From positions 393,953 to 457,952 of the forward strand of contig JAUSBY010000012.1 in assembly GCA_030651765.1 (NCBI GenBank): a stretch of 64,000 bases of DNA, in the 5' to 3' direction. The translations under genes were made by a program, and so were the position numbers. How positions within the stretch are numbered: the first letter of the stretch is position 1; the number at the start of each line of letters is the position of its first letter. A model generated the notes under the pieces. That model made no database searches and was not told where the DNA came from. It worked only from the letters and a program-made list of their open reading frames with translations. Below, piece after piece: positions 52,074 through 60,505 of the stretch. Source of the DNA: Coriobacteriia bacterium. Its GTDB lineage: Bacteria > Actinomycetota > Coriobacteriia > Anaerosomatales > Anaerosomataceae.

Positions 52074-52757
52074 CTACTTTGCAGCGGTGTCGAGCGCCAC
52101 TTCGGTGGCCTGGAAGATACCGTCCGCCTCGATCGAGCCGGTGATGACGACCTTGGCGCCATCGACGAACTCATCGGACAGTCCTCCGCCGTACGAGATG
52201 GGAAGGGTCTCTGTGCCGGTAGCGGCATCCGCGATGCGGAAGCGCTCGGCTCCGCCCGCAGCCTGGATGGAGCCGCTCACAACGAGGCCGGTGACCTTGA
52301 GTGTGGAGCCGAAAAGCTCCTCGGAGCGGCTCAGCACGTCGTTCACGGTAAGCGCGCCGGTGGCCGACTCGTACTTGGACGGGCACTTGGTGACGAGGTA
52401 CTTGGCCTCGATCTCTCCCGCCTCGTTGACGATGCCGGTGACCGTGGCCGACGTGCCATCACCGAACGAACCCGGGACGACATCGTTCCACAGCACGCGG
52501 ACACGGCCGGAGTCCTCGGCCGAGGCGTCCTCGATCTCGAAGACGAACGGCTTAGCCCCGGAGACCCAGGAGCCGGCCACGACCTCGCCGGTGACCTCGA
52601 TCTGCCGACCTTGAAGCTCGGAGTCGGTGAGGATGGCGTCGATGCTCACGGGCGTCGCCGCGGCGTTGCCGAGGCGCGTGAAGCCGATGAGGGCACCGAT
52701 CGCGACGAAGATGAGGATCGTGACACCCATGAGGCGCTGCTTGGCGCGCTTGTTCAC
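52074..52757 (-). CDS. ccmE: Tandem CcmE heme chaperone, CxxxY variant
   Basis: This 227-residue protein has an N-terminal membrane anchor (GVTILIFVAIGALIGFTRL) and two CcmE-like OB-fold units. The first (37-130) ends in KCPSKY, so Cys125 and Tyr129 take the place of the HxxxY heme-attachment motif. The second (about 135-227) keeps the CcmE-like LFGSTLKVTGLVVSGSI and DGIFQATEVAL but stops just before where the motif would be. The Cys variant is known from archaea and sulfate reducers lacking CcmH. The GTG start has AAGGAG ten bases upstream. First gene of the ccm operon. Confidence 0.87.
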   Translation of the reverse strand: MNKRAKQRLMGVTILIFVAIGALIGFTRLGNAAATPVSIDAILTDSELQGRQIEVTGEVVAGSWVSGAKPFVFEIEDASAEDSGRVRVLWNDVVPGSFGDGTSATVTGIVNEAGEIEAKYLVTKCPSKYESATGALTVNDVLSRSEELFGSTLKVTGLVVSGSIQAAGGAERFRIADAATGTETLPISYGGGLSDEFVDGAKVVITGSIEADGIFQATEVALDTAAK

Positions 52758-52878
52758 TCCGCAACCACTCCTTGCGATCCGCGCTTAAGTGCACGGATAC
52801 GGATCGTGGCAGGCGTGCGGAGGGGCCGGTCTCGGCCGGGAGGCACCGCAAGAACACCTGCTTACCTGAACGTCTGGC

Positions 52879-52907
52879 ATCGTACCATTCCGCGAGCGGT
52901 TCGCCAA
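52879..52907 (-). promoter_or_regulatory. Putative ccm operon promoter
   Basis: TTGGCG-N17-TACGAT on the minus strand, each box matching four of six consensus positions with ideal spacing, upstream of ccmE and the genes behind it. Confidence 0.45.
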
Positions 52908-52980
52908 CGACGAACGAGTGATACGTCGCCGACGTCCGCGCACGATATTTGAGCAAAGGCCGTGCCGTCACACCTCGGCC

Positions 52981-53009
52981 GATGAACGGACATTATGCGA
53001 CCGTTCATC
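52981..53009. promoter_or_regulatory. Inverted repeat, candidate regulator binding site
   Basis: Perfect 9-bp arms GATGAACGG/CCGTTCATC around an 11-base AT-richer centre (ACATTATGCGA). It lies upstream of both ccmE and the small membrane protein gene. No T-run follows on either strand, which argues against a terminator. Confidence 0.4.
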
Positions 53010-53143
53010 TCAAATCAGATACCGCTCACCCGATTGTGACTGCATTCACAGGGTAATCACCCGCCGGAGGGCCGATATTCATTACAGGCCGCAACACATG
53101 CACATACCGGTTGGTTGCGGACCGCTGAAAGGGGGCGGGTGAG

Positions 53144-53332
53144 ATGGGCGAGATCATCGGAGCCGTCGTGTTCGGTCTCATCGGAATCGCGGTGCTGGGC
53201 GCCGTTCTCTACATCTTGGGCATGCTGCTCACCGGGCCGTTCATCCTCGTACACAGCCTGATCAAGGGAGTCCATCTCCCCGACCACGAGAGTGGATCAC
53301 GTACCCGCGGAGGGCTCGCGCTGCACACCTGA
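53144..53332 (+). CDS. Small membrane protein of unknown function
   Basis: This 62-residue frame encodes one or two hydrophobic helices (AVVFGLIGIAVLGAVLYILGM, then GPFILVHSLIKGV) with a basic C-terminal tail. AAAGGGGGCGGGTGAG lies just before the ATG, a strong ribosome site. A hairpin terminator follows 27 bases after the stop. I do not recognise a family. The good translation signals and its own terminator support a real gene. Confidence 0.6.
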   Translation: MGEIIGAVVFGLIGIAVLGAVLYILGMLLTGPFILVHSLIKGVHLPDHESGSRTRGGLALHT

Positions 53333-53358
53333 GATACGTACGACACACAGAGGCGGCC

Positions 53359-53390
53359 ACACGGACCTGGACGCAAATCCGGGTCCGTGT
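53359..53390. terminator. Terminator hairpin between the small membrane gene and coaX
   Basis: ACACGGACC (53359-53367) pairs with GGTCCGTGT (53382-53390), extendable by three inner pairs including one G-T, with an 8-base loop. It lies between convergent genes and could stop transcription from either side; the T content after it is low. Confidence 0.55.
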
Positions 53391-53423
53391 CCTTATGTGA
53401 CATACAGTTTACTCGTGCGCCCG

Positions 53424-54188
53424 CTAGCGATTGAGCTCCCAGACTCGCAGCAACCCTCGCAAAGTAAGATCCGGATCCACTGGACCAACGGTCTCGCACA
53501 GCGGGGCCATGACGCCTGCGAGTCCACCCGTGGCGAGCACCGGACACTCGGCGCCCATCTCGGCCCACATCCGCCGCACGAGCCCGTCGACCATCGCTGC
53601 CTCCCCGAGGAGCAGGCCAGCCTGCACCGACTCGCGCGTGTTGCGACCGATAGCACGCTGTGGCGGCTCGAGATCAACGGCCGAGAGCCGCGCGGCGCGG
53701 CTGAACAGCGCGCTGGCGCTCGTCTCGACACCCGGCGCGATCGCCCCGCCCACGTATGCACCCGACGCGTCGACAACGTCGAAGGTGGTAGCGGTGCCGA
53801 AGTCGACGACTATCACGGGCGCTCCGACCGCGGCGACCGCCGCTACAGCGTTGACGATCCGGTCGGCGCCTATCTCGTGCGGGTTGTCGTAGGCCACCGG
53901 CAGCCCTGTCTTGGTACCGGGGCCGACCACGAGTGGCGGTCGTCCGGTGGCACGCTCGGCCAGTTCCGCATATGCCGAGGTGAGCGCGGGGACGACCGAC
54001 GAGATCACGACGCACTCCACGTCCGGCCAGCCCTGCCCGTCCAGGCCGAGCAGGCCGGCGATCCTGACCCGGAGCTCGTCGGCGGTGAGCGTGGCGTCGG
54101 TCGAAACCCGCCAGTGGCCCGCGAGCGCGCCGTCCTCGATCAGGCCGAGCACGGTCTGCGTGTTGCCGATATCGACAGCCAGTATCAT
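53424..54188 (-). CDS. coaX: Type III pantothenate kinase
   Basis: This 254-residue ASKHA-fold kinase phosphorylates pantothenate, the first step of coenzyme A synthesis. It has ILAVDIGNTQTVLGL (phosphate 1 motif), IGADRIVNAVAAV, VVDFGTATTFDVV, GGAIAPGVETSASALF and the C-terminal LATGGLAGVM. Family length is typical. It stands alone, divergent from the response regulator gene. Confidence 0.95.
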   Translation of the reverse strand: MILAVDIGNTQTVLGLIEDGALAGHWRVSTDATLTADELRVRIAGLLGLDGQGWPDVECVVISSVVPALTSAYAELAERATGRPPLVVGPGTKTGLPVAYDNPHEIGADRIVNAVAAVAAVGAPVIVVDFGTATTFDVVDASGAYVGGAIAPGVETSASALFSRAARLSAVDLEPPQRAIGRNTRESVQAGLLLGEAAMVDGLVRRMWAEMGAECPVLATGGLAGVMAPLCETVGPVDPDLTLRGLLRVWELNR

Positions 54189-54295
54189 GCCCGCTCCTTA
54201 GGTCTGAGACCGTGACGGCCCGGCAACGGCGGTCGGGGCCGCTCGATGCCCCGGTGCTATCATCGCAGATGAACTCGACTTTACGGAGGACACCC

Positions 54296-54997
54296 GTGAA
54301 CGCCGAACCAGCACGCATCCTCGTCGTTGATGACGAAGAATCGATCCTTCAGTTCGTATCGTACAACCTCCGCAAGGAGGGGTACGACGTGACCGTCGCC
54401 GCCGACGGCGACCAGGCGCTCGAGCTCGCCGACTCGACGACGTTCGATCTCGTCGTTCTCGACATCATGCTTCCCGGCACCGACGGTTACGAGGTGTGCC
54501 GCCGGCTGCGCGCGAAGTCCGACACCCCCGTGCTCTTCCTCTCGGCGCGCGACACCGAGCTCGACAAGGTCGTCGGGCTCGAGATCGGCGGCGACGACTA
54601 CCTGGCCAAGCCCTTCGGCGTGCGCGAGCTGATCGCCCGCGTCAAGGCGCTCCTCCGCCGCAGCGGACCGCGCTCGGCCGAGGCGCCGCGCGACGACGCG
54701 CCGGTCAAGGCGGCCGGCATCGTTCTCGACGAGGGCGCGCACGTCGCCCGCTTCGGCACCACCGACATCGACCTCACGCCGCGGGAGTTCGAGCTGCTCG
54801 CATGCCTCATGCGCCACGCCGGTCGCGTGCTCTCCCGCGAACACCTCCTCAAGGAAGCCTGGGGGTGGCAGTACGTGGTCGAGACCAAGACCGTCGACAC
54901 GCACATCAAGCGGCTGCGCGACAAGCTGACCCAGGCGGGCGCCGACCCGTCCGTCGTCGAGACCGTGCGCGGGTACGGATACCGCCTCGGTAGCTAG
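54296..54997 (+). CDS. OmpR/PhoB-family response regulator
   Basis: This 233-residue regulator has a receiver domain (ARILVVDDEESILQFV) with the phosphoacceptor Asp56 in VVLDIMLPG and the switch lysine in DDYLAKPFGVRELIAR. The C-terminal winged helix has DLTPREFELLACLMRH, GRVLSREHLLKEAWG and VDTHIKRLRDKL. The GTG at 54296 is chosen because GGAGG lies six bases upstream; the frame is open earlier. It is followed after 7 bases by its histidine kinase. Target genes are unknown. Confidence 0.93.
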   Translation: MNAEPARILVVDDEESILQFVSYNLRKEGYDVTVAADGDQALELADSTTFDLVVLDIMLPGTDGYEVCRRLRAKSDTPVLFLSARDTELDKVVGLEIGGDDYLAKPFGVRELIARVKALLRRSGPRSAEAPRDDAPVKAAGIVLDEGAHVARFGTTDIDLTPREFELLACLMRHAGRVLSREHLLKEAWGWQYVVETKTVDTHIKRLRDKLTQAGADPSVVETVRGYGYRLGS

Positions 54998-55004
54998 GCC
55001 GGCC

Positions 55005-56453
55005 GTGCGAACGTCGATACGGACCAGGCTGCTCGTGGCCTTCCTGATGGTGGCGCTCGGCGCCGCGGCAGGTCTCTCGGCGTACTTCCTCACCGAGCTG
55101 GAAAGCTACGGGCTTCGCAAGCTCGAGGAGCGGCTCCATAGCGAGAGTCTCGTGCTCGCCGCCATGATCGCGGGTCAGGTCTCCGCATCCGGTACGGGCG
55201 AGCTCTCGAGCGCGCAGGCGTCGGCACTTGCCGCCGAGCTCGCGGCCACGGGGCCGCTGATGGCCTCGCGCATCCGCGTGCTCGACGCCAACGGTCAGGC
55301 GGTCGCCGACTCGACCGGACCCGACGGCGTGGGCGTGGGCTACGCCGGGACGCCGGAAGTGACCAGCGCGCTCCAGGGTCGGTACGACGCCGGTTCGCGG
55401 ATCGGCGACGGAGGCCGCGTCGCCCTCTACGTCGCCAACCCGATCGTGGTCGACGAGCAGATCGTGGGCGTCGCCTACACCTCGGCCACCACATTCTCGG
55501 TCCGCACGCTGCTACGCGACTACCGGGAACGGCTGCTTGCGGTCCTCGCGATCTTTGCGCTCGCGACCCTCGTGCTGACCGAGATACTCGCCCGATGGCT
55601 GTCGGCGCCGCTGCGCGAGCTCGCCCGCGCCGCCGCGGCGTTCGCATCCGGTGACCACTCGGTACGCGTCCGGCCGCGCGGATCCAGCGAGGTCCAGGCG
55701 GTCGCCGACGCGTTCAACGCCATGGCCGACGAGGTGCAGACCGCGCTCGCCGAGCTCAAGGAGGAGGAGAACCGCAAGAGCCGGTTCGTCTCCGATGTGA
55801 GTCACGAGCTTCGCACGCCGCTCACCGCGATCCGTGGCGCCGCCGAGACGCTGCTCGACGGCGACGTGCCCGAGGAGGATGCACGCCAGTTCCTCTCGAC
55901 GGTGGTGCGCGAGTCCGAGCGCCTCGGCCGGCTCGCCAACGACCTCATCGCGCTCCAGCGCATCGAGGGCGCGACGGGCGAGCTCCCGATCTCGCGGGTC
56001 GACCTGCTCGCCACGGCCCGACTTGCGATCGCGGGCCTCGCGCCGCTCACCGACGGGCGCGGCGTGTCGGTCACCGTTGAAGGGACGGCGCCCGCGGTCC
56101 TCGGCGACGCCGACCGCCTGCACCAGGTCTTCGCCAACCTCATCGACAACGCGTCGCGCATGACGGCCGAAGGCGGGACGGTCACGGTGAGCCTGTCGGC
56201 CGAGGACGGCTTCGCGGTGGCGCGCGTGCTCGACGAGGGACCGGGTATCTCCGAGGCCGATGCCGCGCGCGTCTTCGACCGCTTCTACCGCGCACAACCG
56301 AGCCGCGACCGTGGAACCGGCGGGGCCGGCCTCGGTCTTGCGATCGTCGCCGCCATCGTGCGCTCTCACGCCGGTACGATCACGGCCACCGCCCGCGAGG
56401 GGGGCGGGTCCGTGTTCACGCTCAAGCTCCCCGCACTACCCGACGAGAACTAG
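55005..56453 (+). CDS. Membrane sensor histidine kinase
   Basis: This 482-residue kinase has two membrane helices (about 8-29 and 176-197) around a 145-residue extracytoplasmic sensor domain, then a HAMP linker, the phosphoacceptor His267 in FVSDVSHELRTPLTAIRG and an ATPase with NLIDNAS, DEGPGIS and GTGGAGLGLAIV. It pairs with the preceding response regulator. The sensor domain (DSTGPDGVGVGYAGTPEV, VALYVANPIVVDEQIVG) looks PAS/Cache-like. The architecture resembles PhoR-type kinases of Gram-positive bacteria. Signal unknown. Confidence 0.93.
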   Translation: MRTSIRTRLLVAFLMVALGAAAGLSAYFLTELESYGLRKLEERLHSESLVLAAMIAGQVSASGTGELSSAQASALAAELAATGPLMASRIRVLDANGQAVADSTGPDGVGVGYAGTPEVTSALQGRYDAGSRIGDGGRVALYVANPIVVDEQIVGVAYTSATTFSVRTLLRDYRERLLAVLAIFALATLVLTEILARWLSAPLRELARAAAAFASGDHSVRVRPRGSSEVQAVADAFNAMADEVQTALAELKEEENRKSRFVSDVSHELRTPLTAIRGAAETLLDGDVPEEDARQFLSTVVRESERLGRLANDLIALQRIEGATGELPISRVDLLATARLAIAGLAPLTDGRGVSVTVEGTAPAVLGDADRLHQVFANLIDNASRMTAEGGTVTVSLSAEDGFAVARVLDEGPGISEADAARVFDRFYRAQPSRDRGTGGAGLGLAIVAAIVRSHAGTITATAREGGGSVFTLKLPALPDEN

Positions 56454-56468
56454 CGGGCGCACGCCTGA

Positions 56469-59186
56469 CTACAGCTGCCGCGGGCTCAACTCCAGCCTCG
56501 TGTGTCCGGGGGCGACCTCGGCAAACAGCTCCGCGGTCTCCGGATGGCAGGTGAAGAACACGACCTGGCGTCCGCCAGCAAGCTCCGCGATCGCCTCGGC
56601 GGCACCGCGCCTGCGCTGCGGATCGAAGTTGACCAAGACGTCGTCCATCAGAACCGGCAGACTGCAGCCCACGTCGCCGAGCTGGGCGATGAGACCGAGC
56701 CTGAGCGCGAGGTAGAGCTGATCCGCGGCGCCGCGCGACAGCTGATCGGAGGTCTTGGCCCCGGCACGCGTGTCGAACGCCTCGATGCGACCGTTGCCGA
56801 GCGGGATGCTCAAGCCAACGTAGCGGCCGCCGGTGATCGTGGCGAAGATGCGCTCGGCATGCTTGACCACCTCGGGCTGCCGCTCTCGCTCGTAGCGTTC
56901 CTGGGCCTCGGCCAGCAGGCGCGAGGCTACCGCGAGCACGAGGTACTCGTCGGTGGCATCCGCGATACGCTCGGCGAGCCCGGCCTCGGCCAGCCGGAGC
57001 TCCCCGCCCCTGCGCTCGCGCGCACCCTCCTCGAGCCGGCCCTCGAGCTGGCTCTTGGTATCGGCACACTCGTCGAAGGTGGCCTCGGCCTCGGCCACCT
57101 CACGCTCGGCCTGGGCACGCAGCACGTGCAGGTCCTCGTGGGTGCCGCGCTCGACGAGATCGTGCCGCTCGAGGATCTCGCGGAGTTCGTCCCTGGCCCT
57201 GTTTGCGCGCGTCTCCTCGGTCTCGATCTGCGATCCGGCAGCCCTGAACGCTGCGGTGAGCTCCTCGATGCGGGCCCGTCCGGCACGCGCCGTGGCCAGA
57301 CGCTCGCCGAGGCGGTTGGCGATAACCGGCACGTCGAGGTGCGTGACGTCCTCCGGCACCGGCACGAACGGCCGGGCGGCATCGGCCAGCCGCTGCGCGA
57401 ACTCATCGAGGCGAGCGGCTGTGCGCCGCACGTCACCGACGGCCTCCACAGCAGCGGTGGCAGCGACGCGCGCCTCGGCCACGAGCGCGAGCGCGCTCGC
57501 CGCGCGTGCGGGTGTGAGAGAGGTGTCGAGGGTGTGCGCGGCCAGCCAGGACTCCCACAGCGTCTCGCGCGTGCCGAGCGCGTCGCGCGAGAGAGTGGCG
57601 TCGGCCTCCGCCTGTGCGAGCGCATCGGCGGCCTCTGCGCGCGCGGCCACCGCACTCCGGGCGGTCTCGAGCGCGCGGCGCGTCCGCGAGAGCTCCAACC
57701 CGCTCGCGCCGGTGTCCAGTCCGAGGACGGCGAGGTACGGACGCTCGTCGCTCACCGGCAGGGCGGGCACGCCGGCGCGCGAGCGCAGGAGGAACCAGAC
57801 GCCCGCCGCGACGAGCACCGCGCCGATACCGGCGGTCACCCACTCGCCGAGCACGATGCCCGCTACCGCAGCCGCGACGCCGGCCACGAGCATGATCGCC
57901 GCTGGAACGTCCGCGCCTCGGCCACTCGTGGAGACGGAGCCCGAACGCAGGGACTCGACCGTGTCGAGCGCAGCCAGCCTCTCGGCGATCACCTCCCCCG
58001 CACCGTCGGGTGCTATGCCGAGCGGGTCGAGCGCGCGTGTGGCAGCCGCGCCGGCCTGCGCGTGCGCCGCGGCGGCGCGCGCGACACTCTCCTCCCGGCC
58101 CTCCAGCTGCAGACGCAGCCGCTGGAGGTCGTCTCGTGCGTCCTCGGCCGCAGCGGCAAGCTCGTGCACGTCGCCGAGTGCCTCAAGCGCCTCGGCGTCC
58201 AGTCCGGCCCGGGTGGCAGCGTCCGCGGCCCGGGTCGCGGCACGCGCGGCGACCGCTTCGTCATCGGCGAGCGCCGAGGCCGACTGGCCGAATCCGGCGG
58301 CCTCGGCAAGCACTGCATCGAGCTCTGGCGCGGCGGTCACGAGCGCGTCGTCGGGGTCGATGGTCTCGATCTCGTCGGCCAGACGCTTGGCCTCGCGCCG
58401 CAACTCGATCAGCGCCTCCTCCTGAACCGCGATCGTCCGCATGCGTTCGTCGGCGCGCTCGGTGGCAACCGCGAGTGCGGTCGCCTTCGCGCGAGCCGCT
58501 TCTCGTACCTCGCGGGCCTCGGCGAGTGCACGGGCAAGCTCACGCACGCGCTCGCGGTCCGTCGAAAACGAGTCAGAGAGTGCACACAGCTCGCGCGACT
58601 GCGCGCGGACGCCCTTGAGCTCGAGGGCAAGCGCGTTGATCGCGGGCTTGCGCCCGGTCGGCTTGAACAGCGCCTCCATCTCCGACTCGACGGTGGCTCT
58701 CACCTGGTGCGGGCTCACGGTCAGGCCTGCGCTTGCGGCGTACAGGCGCGCGATGATGTCGTCACTCGACCCGCGCCCTTCCTCGATGACCGGCATCTCG
58801 TCGAGCCCGAAGCCAAAGACCACGCGATATGCGTGCGCGCTCACGCCGCGAACGAGCGACGCGGCGAGATCGGGCCGCGCGGAGCCGGAAATCGCACGGA
58901 TCTTCACGTCGCCGCCGCGCACGCCCTCGGTGCGCTCGATGACCCAGCTCCCGCTCTCGTCCTCGAAGACGAGCCGCCCGACACGCTTGCCGCCGGGCAC
59001 GGCGTAGCCGGCCTCCTTTTCGCGGAGTGTCGGGAAACCGTACAGCACGTGGCGCACGAGTGAGATGAACGTGGACTTGCCGGCCTCGTTGGGCCCGTGG
59101 ACGACCGTCAGGCCGTCACCCAGCTCGCCGAGTGTGGCATCGGCAAGCGCGCCGTAGGAGACCGCCTCCGCACGTCGGAGCCTCAT
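56469..59186 (-). CDS. yhaN: YhaN-like SMC/SbcC-type ATPase
   Basis: This 905-residue ATPase has the N-terminal P-loop VVHGPNEAGKSTFISLVRH with FGFGLDEMPVIEEG, and a C-terminal half-site with DQLSRGAADQLYLALRLGLIAQL and MDDVLVNFDPQRRRGA. The middle (about 170-780) is coiled coil interrupted near residue 430-470 by a hydrophobic pair (PAAIMLVAGVAAAVAGIVL), a membrane-like feature also seen in YhaN relatives. It overlaps the nuclease gene by ATGA. The pair is SbcCD-like and probably acts in DNA end processing or repair. Confidence 0.88.
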   Translation of the reverse strand: MRLRRAEAVSYGALADATLGELGDGLTVVHGPNEAGKSTFISLVRHVLYGFPTLREKEAGYAVPGGKRVGRLVFEDESGSWVIERTEGVRGGDVKIRAISGSARPDLAASLVRGVSAHAYRVVFGFGLDEMPVIEEGRGSSDDIIARLYAASAGLTVSPHQVRATVESEMEALFKPTGRKPAINALALELKGVRAQSRELCALSDSFSTDRERVRELARALAEAREVREAARAKATALAVATERADERMRTIAVQEEALIELRREAKRLADEIETIDPDDALVTAAPELDAVLAEAAGFGQSASALADDEAVAARAATRAADAATRAGLDAEALEALGDVHELAAAAEDARDDLQRLRLQLEGREESVARAAAAHAQAGAAATRALDPLGIAPDGAGEVIAERLAALDTVESLRSGSVSTSGRGADVPAAIMLVAGVAAAVAGIVLGEWVTAGIGAVLVAAGVWFLLRSRAGVPALPVSDERPYLAVLGLDTGASGLELSRTRRALETARSAVAARAEAADALAQAEADATLSRDALGTRETLWESWLAAHTLDTSLTPARAASALALVAEARVAATAAVEAVGDVRRTAARLDEFAQRLADAARPFVPVPEDVTHLDVPVIANRLGERLATARAGRARIEELTAAFRAAGSQIETEETRANRARDELREILERHDLVERGTHEDLHVLRAQAEREVAEAEATFDECADTKSQLEGRLEEGARERRGGELRLAEAGLAERIADATDEYLVLAVASRLLAEAQERYERERQPEVVKHAERIFATITGGRYVGLSIPLGNGRIEAFDTRAGAKTSDQLSRGAADQLYLALRLGLIAQLGDVGCSLPVLMDDVLVNFDPQRRRGAAEAIAELAGGRQVVFFTCHPETAELFAEVAPGHTRLELSPRQL

Positions 59187-60439
59187 GACTCCTCCCCGGC
59201 CAGCAGGCGATCGAGCGCAAGGTCACGCGCGCGCTCGAGAAGCGACGCCGCGTCTGTCTGCGGAGTCTCGCGACGGTCGAGCACGGCGACCACCGGCGCC
59301 GTCACCTCGTCCATCAGCGCGGCGAGTGCCGCCTCGTCGGCGGCAAGGACGTCTGACAGGCGCATGAGGTCGCCGGCGAGGTCCTCGGCGTCACGCAGCG
59401 CATCGAGATCGATGGCGGGACGAGTGCGATCGGCGATGCGATCCACCCACACCCACGGCTCGCGGTCGAGCGCATCGGCACGGACGTCGGCGAGCAGGTC
59501 ACGCAGCGCTCCCGGGCGCGCAAGCGCCGCGTGGGCCTCCGAGCGACCGGCGAGCTCGAGACGCACGACGAGCGGGAGCTCCCCCGCATCGTGCCCGGCC
59601 CCGGCGATGGCTGCCACGATCGCGCCGCGCAGCTCGTCTACGGTGCCGAGCGTGGAGACGTCGAGCGATAGCGCGTCCCACACGACGCTTGCGGTGGGGA
59701 CGAACTCGGATGAGATTCCCGCCGGTGAAGCCGTGACCAGGCGGCATCCCCGGATCCCCGACTCGTTGGGCTGGAGGCCCTGCGTGCATCCGGCATACAC
59801 GATCGCCGGGTCCTCGGAGAGCACCTCGGGCTTGTGGATGTGCCCGAGCGCCCAGTAGTCCATCCTGGCCGCACGCAGGTCGTCCAGGCTGCACGGCGCG
59901 TACGGCTCGTGGCCGGGTCGCCCGCCGACGTTGGCGTGAAGCACGCCGATGGCGATCGCGTCGTCTCGCGCACGCGAGAAGCCGAGCGCGAGGTTCCCGG
60001 TCTCGGCAGCGGTGCGAAACGACTGGCCGTACAGCGCACAGACCGGCGCGTCATCGCGCTCGAAGACGATACGCTCGGCCTCGGCCGACGAGAAGACATG
60101 CACCTCGGGCGGCAGCTCGAGATCGAACGAGCGCGACGACGCGGGATCGTGGTTGCCGTGCGCGAGAAACACGCGGATCCCGGCCTCGGCAAGGCGCACG
60201 CAGGCGTCGCGGAAGGCGAACTCGGCCTGGAGTGACTTGCTCGCGCTGTTGTAGATGTCGCCGGCCAGGACGAGGAAGTCTGCCTGCTCGGCGATGCAGA
60301 GCGCCACCACACGATCGAGCGCCTCGTACGTGGAGGCCACGAGCGCGTCGCGCACACGCGCGTCGGTCGCGTCCACGCCCTTGAACGGGGCGTCGAGGTG
60401 CAGGTCTGCGGCGTGCACGAAGCGGACGGTGTCGGTCAC
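59183..60439 (-). CDS. yhaO: YhaO-like DNA repair metallophosphoesterase
   Basis: This 418-residue Mre11/SbcD-type nuclease has the metal motifs VHAADLHLDAPF, VLAGDIYN, LAHGNHDPAS, GVLHANVGGRPGH and WALGHIHKPEV in order. The C-terminal 170 residues are family-specific capping domain. The GTG at 60439 has GGGAGG four bases upstream; an ATG ten codons earlier lacks one. With the coupled YhaN-like ATPase it makes an SbcCD-like complex. Confidence 0.9.
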   Translation of the reverse strand: MTDTVRFVHAADLHLDAPFKGVDATDARVRDALVASTYEALDRVVALCIAEQADFLVLAGDIYNSASKSLQAEFAFRDACVRLAEAGIRVFLAHGNHDPASSRSFDLELPPEVHVFSSAEAERIVFERDDAPVCALYGQSFRTAAETGNLALGFSRARDDAIAIGVLHANVGGRPGHEPYAPCSLDDLRAARMDYWALGHIHKPEVLSEDPAIVYAGCTQGLQPNESGIRGCRLVTASPAGISSEFVPTASVVWDALSLDVSTLGTVDELRGAIVAAIAGAGHDAGELPLVVRLELAGRSEAHAALARPGALRDLLADVRADALDREPWVWVDRIADRTRPAIDLDALRDAEDLAGDLMRLSDVLAADEAALAALMDEVTAPVVAVLDRRETPQTDAASLLERARDLALDRLLAGEES

Positions 60440-60505
60440 GGCCCCTCCCGGAGCGTCGGCATCGTGCACAGTGTAGCGCGCGGGTCTGACACCGGGCGAA
60501 GTCCG

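Larger units (their letters stand above)
52758..53143. other. Intergenic region between ccmE and a divergent small gene
   Basis: No gene was seen in these 386 bases. On the minus strand TTGGCG (52902-52907), a 17-base spacer and TACGAT (52879-52884) make a plausible ccm promoter, leaving a leader of about 115 bases with hairpins such as CGATCCG/CGGATCG (52776-52807). A separate inverted repeat, GATGAACGG (52981-52989)/CCGTTCATC (53001-53009), 11-base spacer, lies between the divergent genes and may be a regulator site. Confidence 0.5.

Noticed and set aside
53009..53143. A second small gene in the ccmE upstream region
   Set aside because: Short frames there lack ribosome sites and hydrophobic or domain features.
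56502..59063. An 853-codon plus-strand frame opposite the YhaN-like ATPase
   Set aside because: No recognisable motifs; the minus-strand frame has a complete P-loop ATPase.
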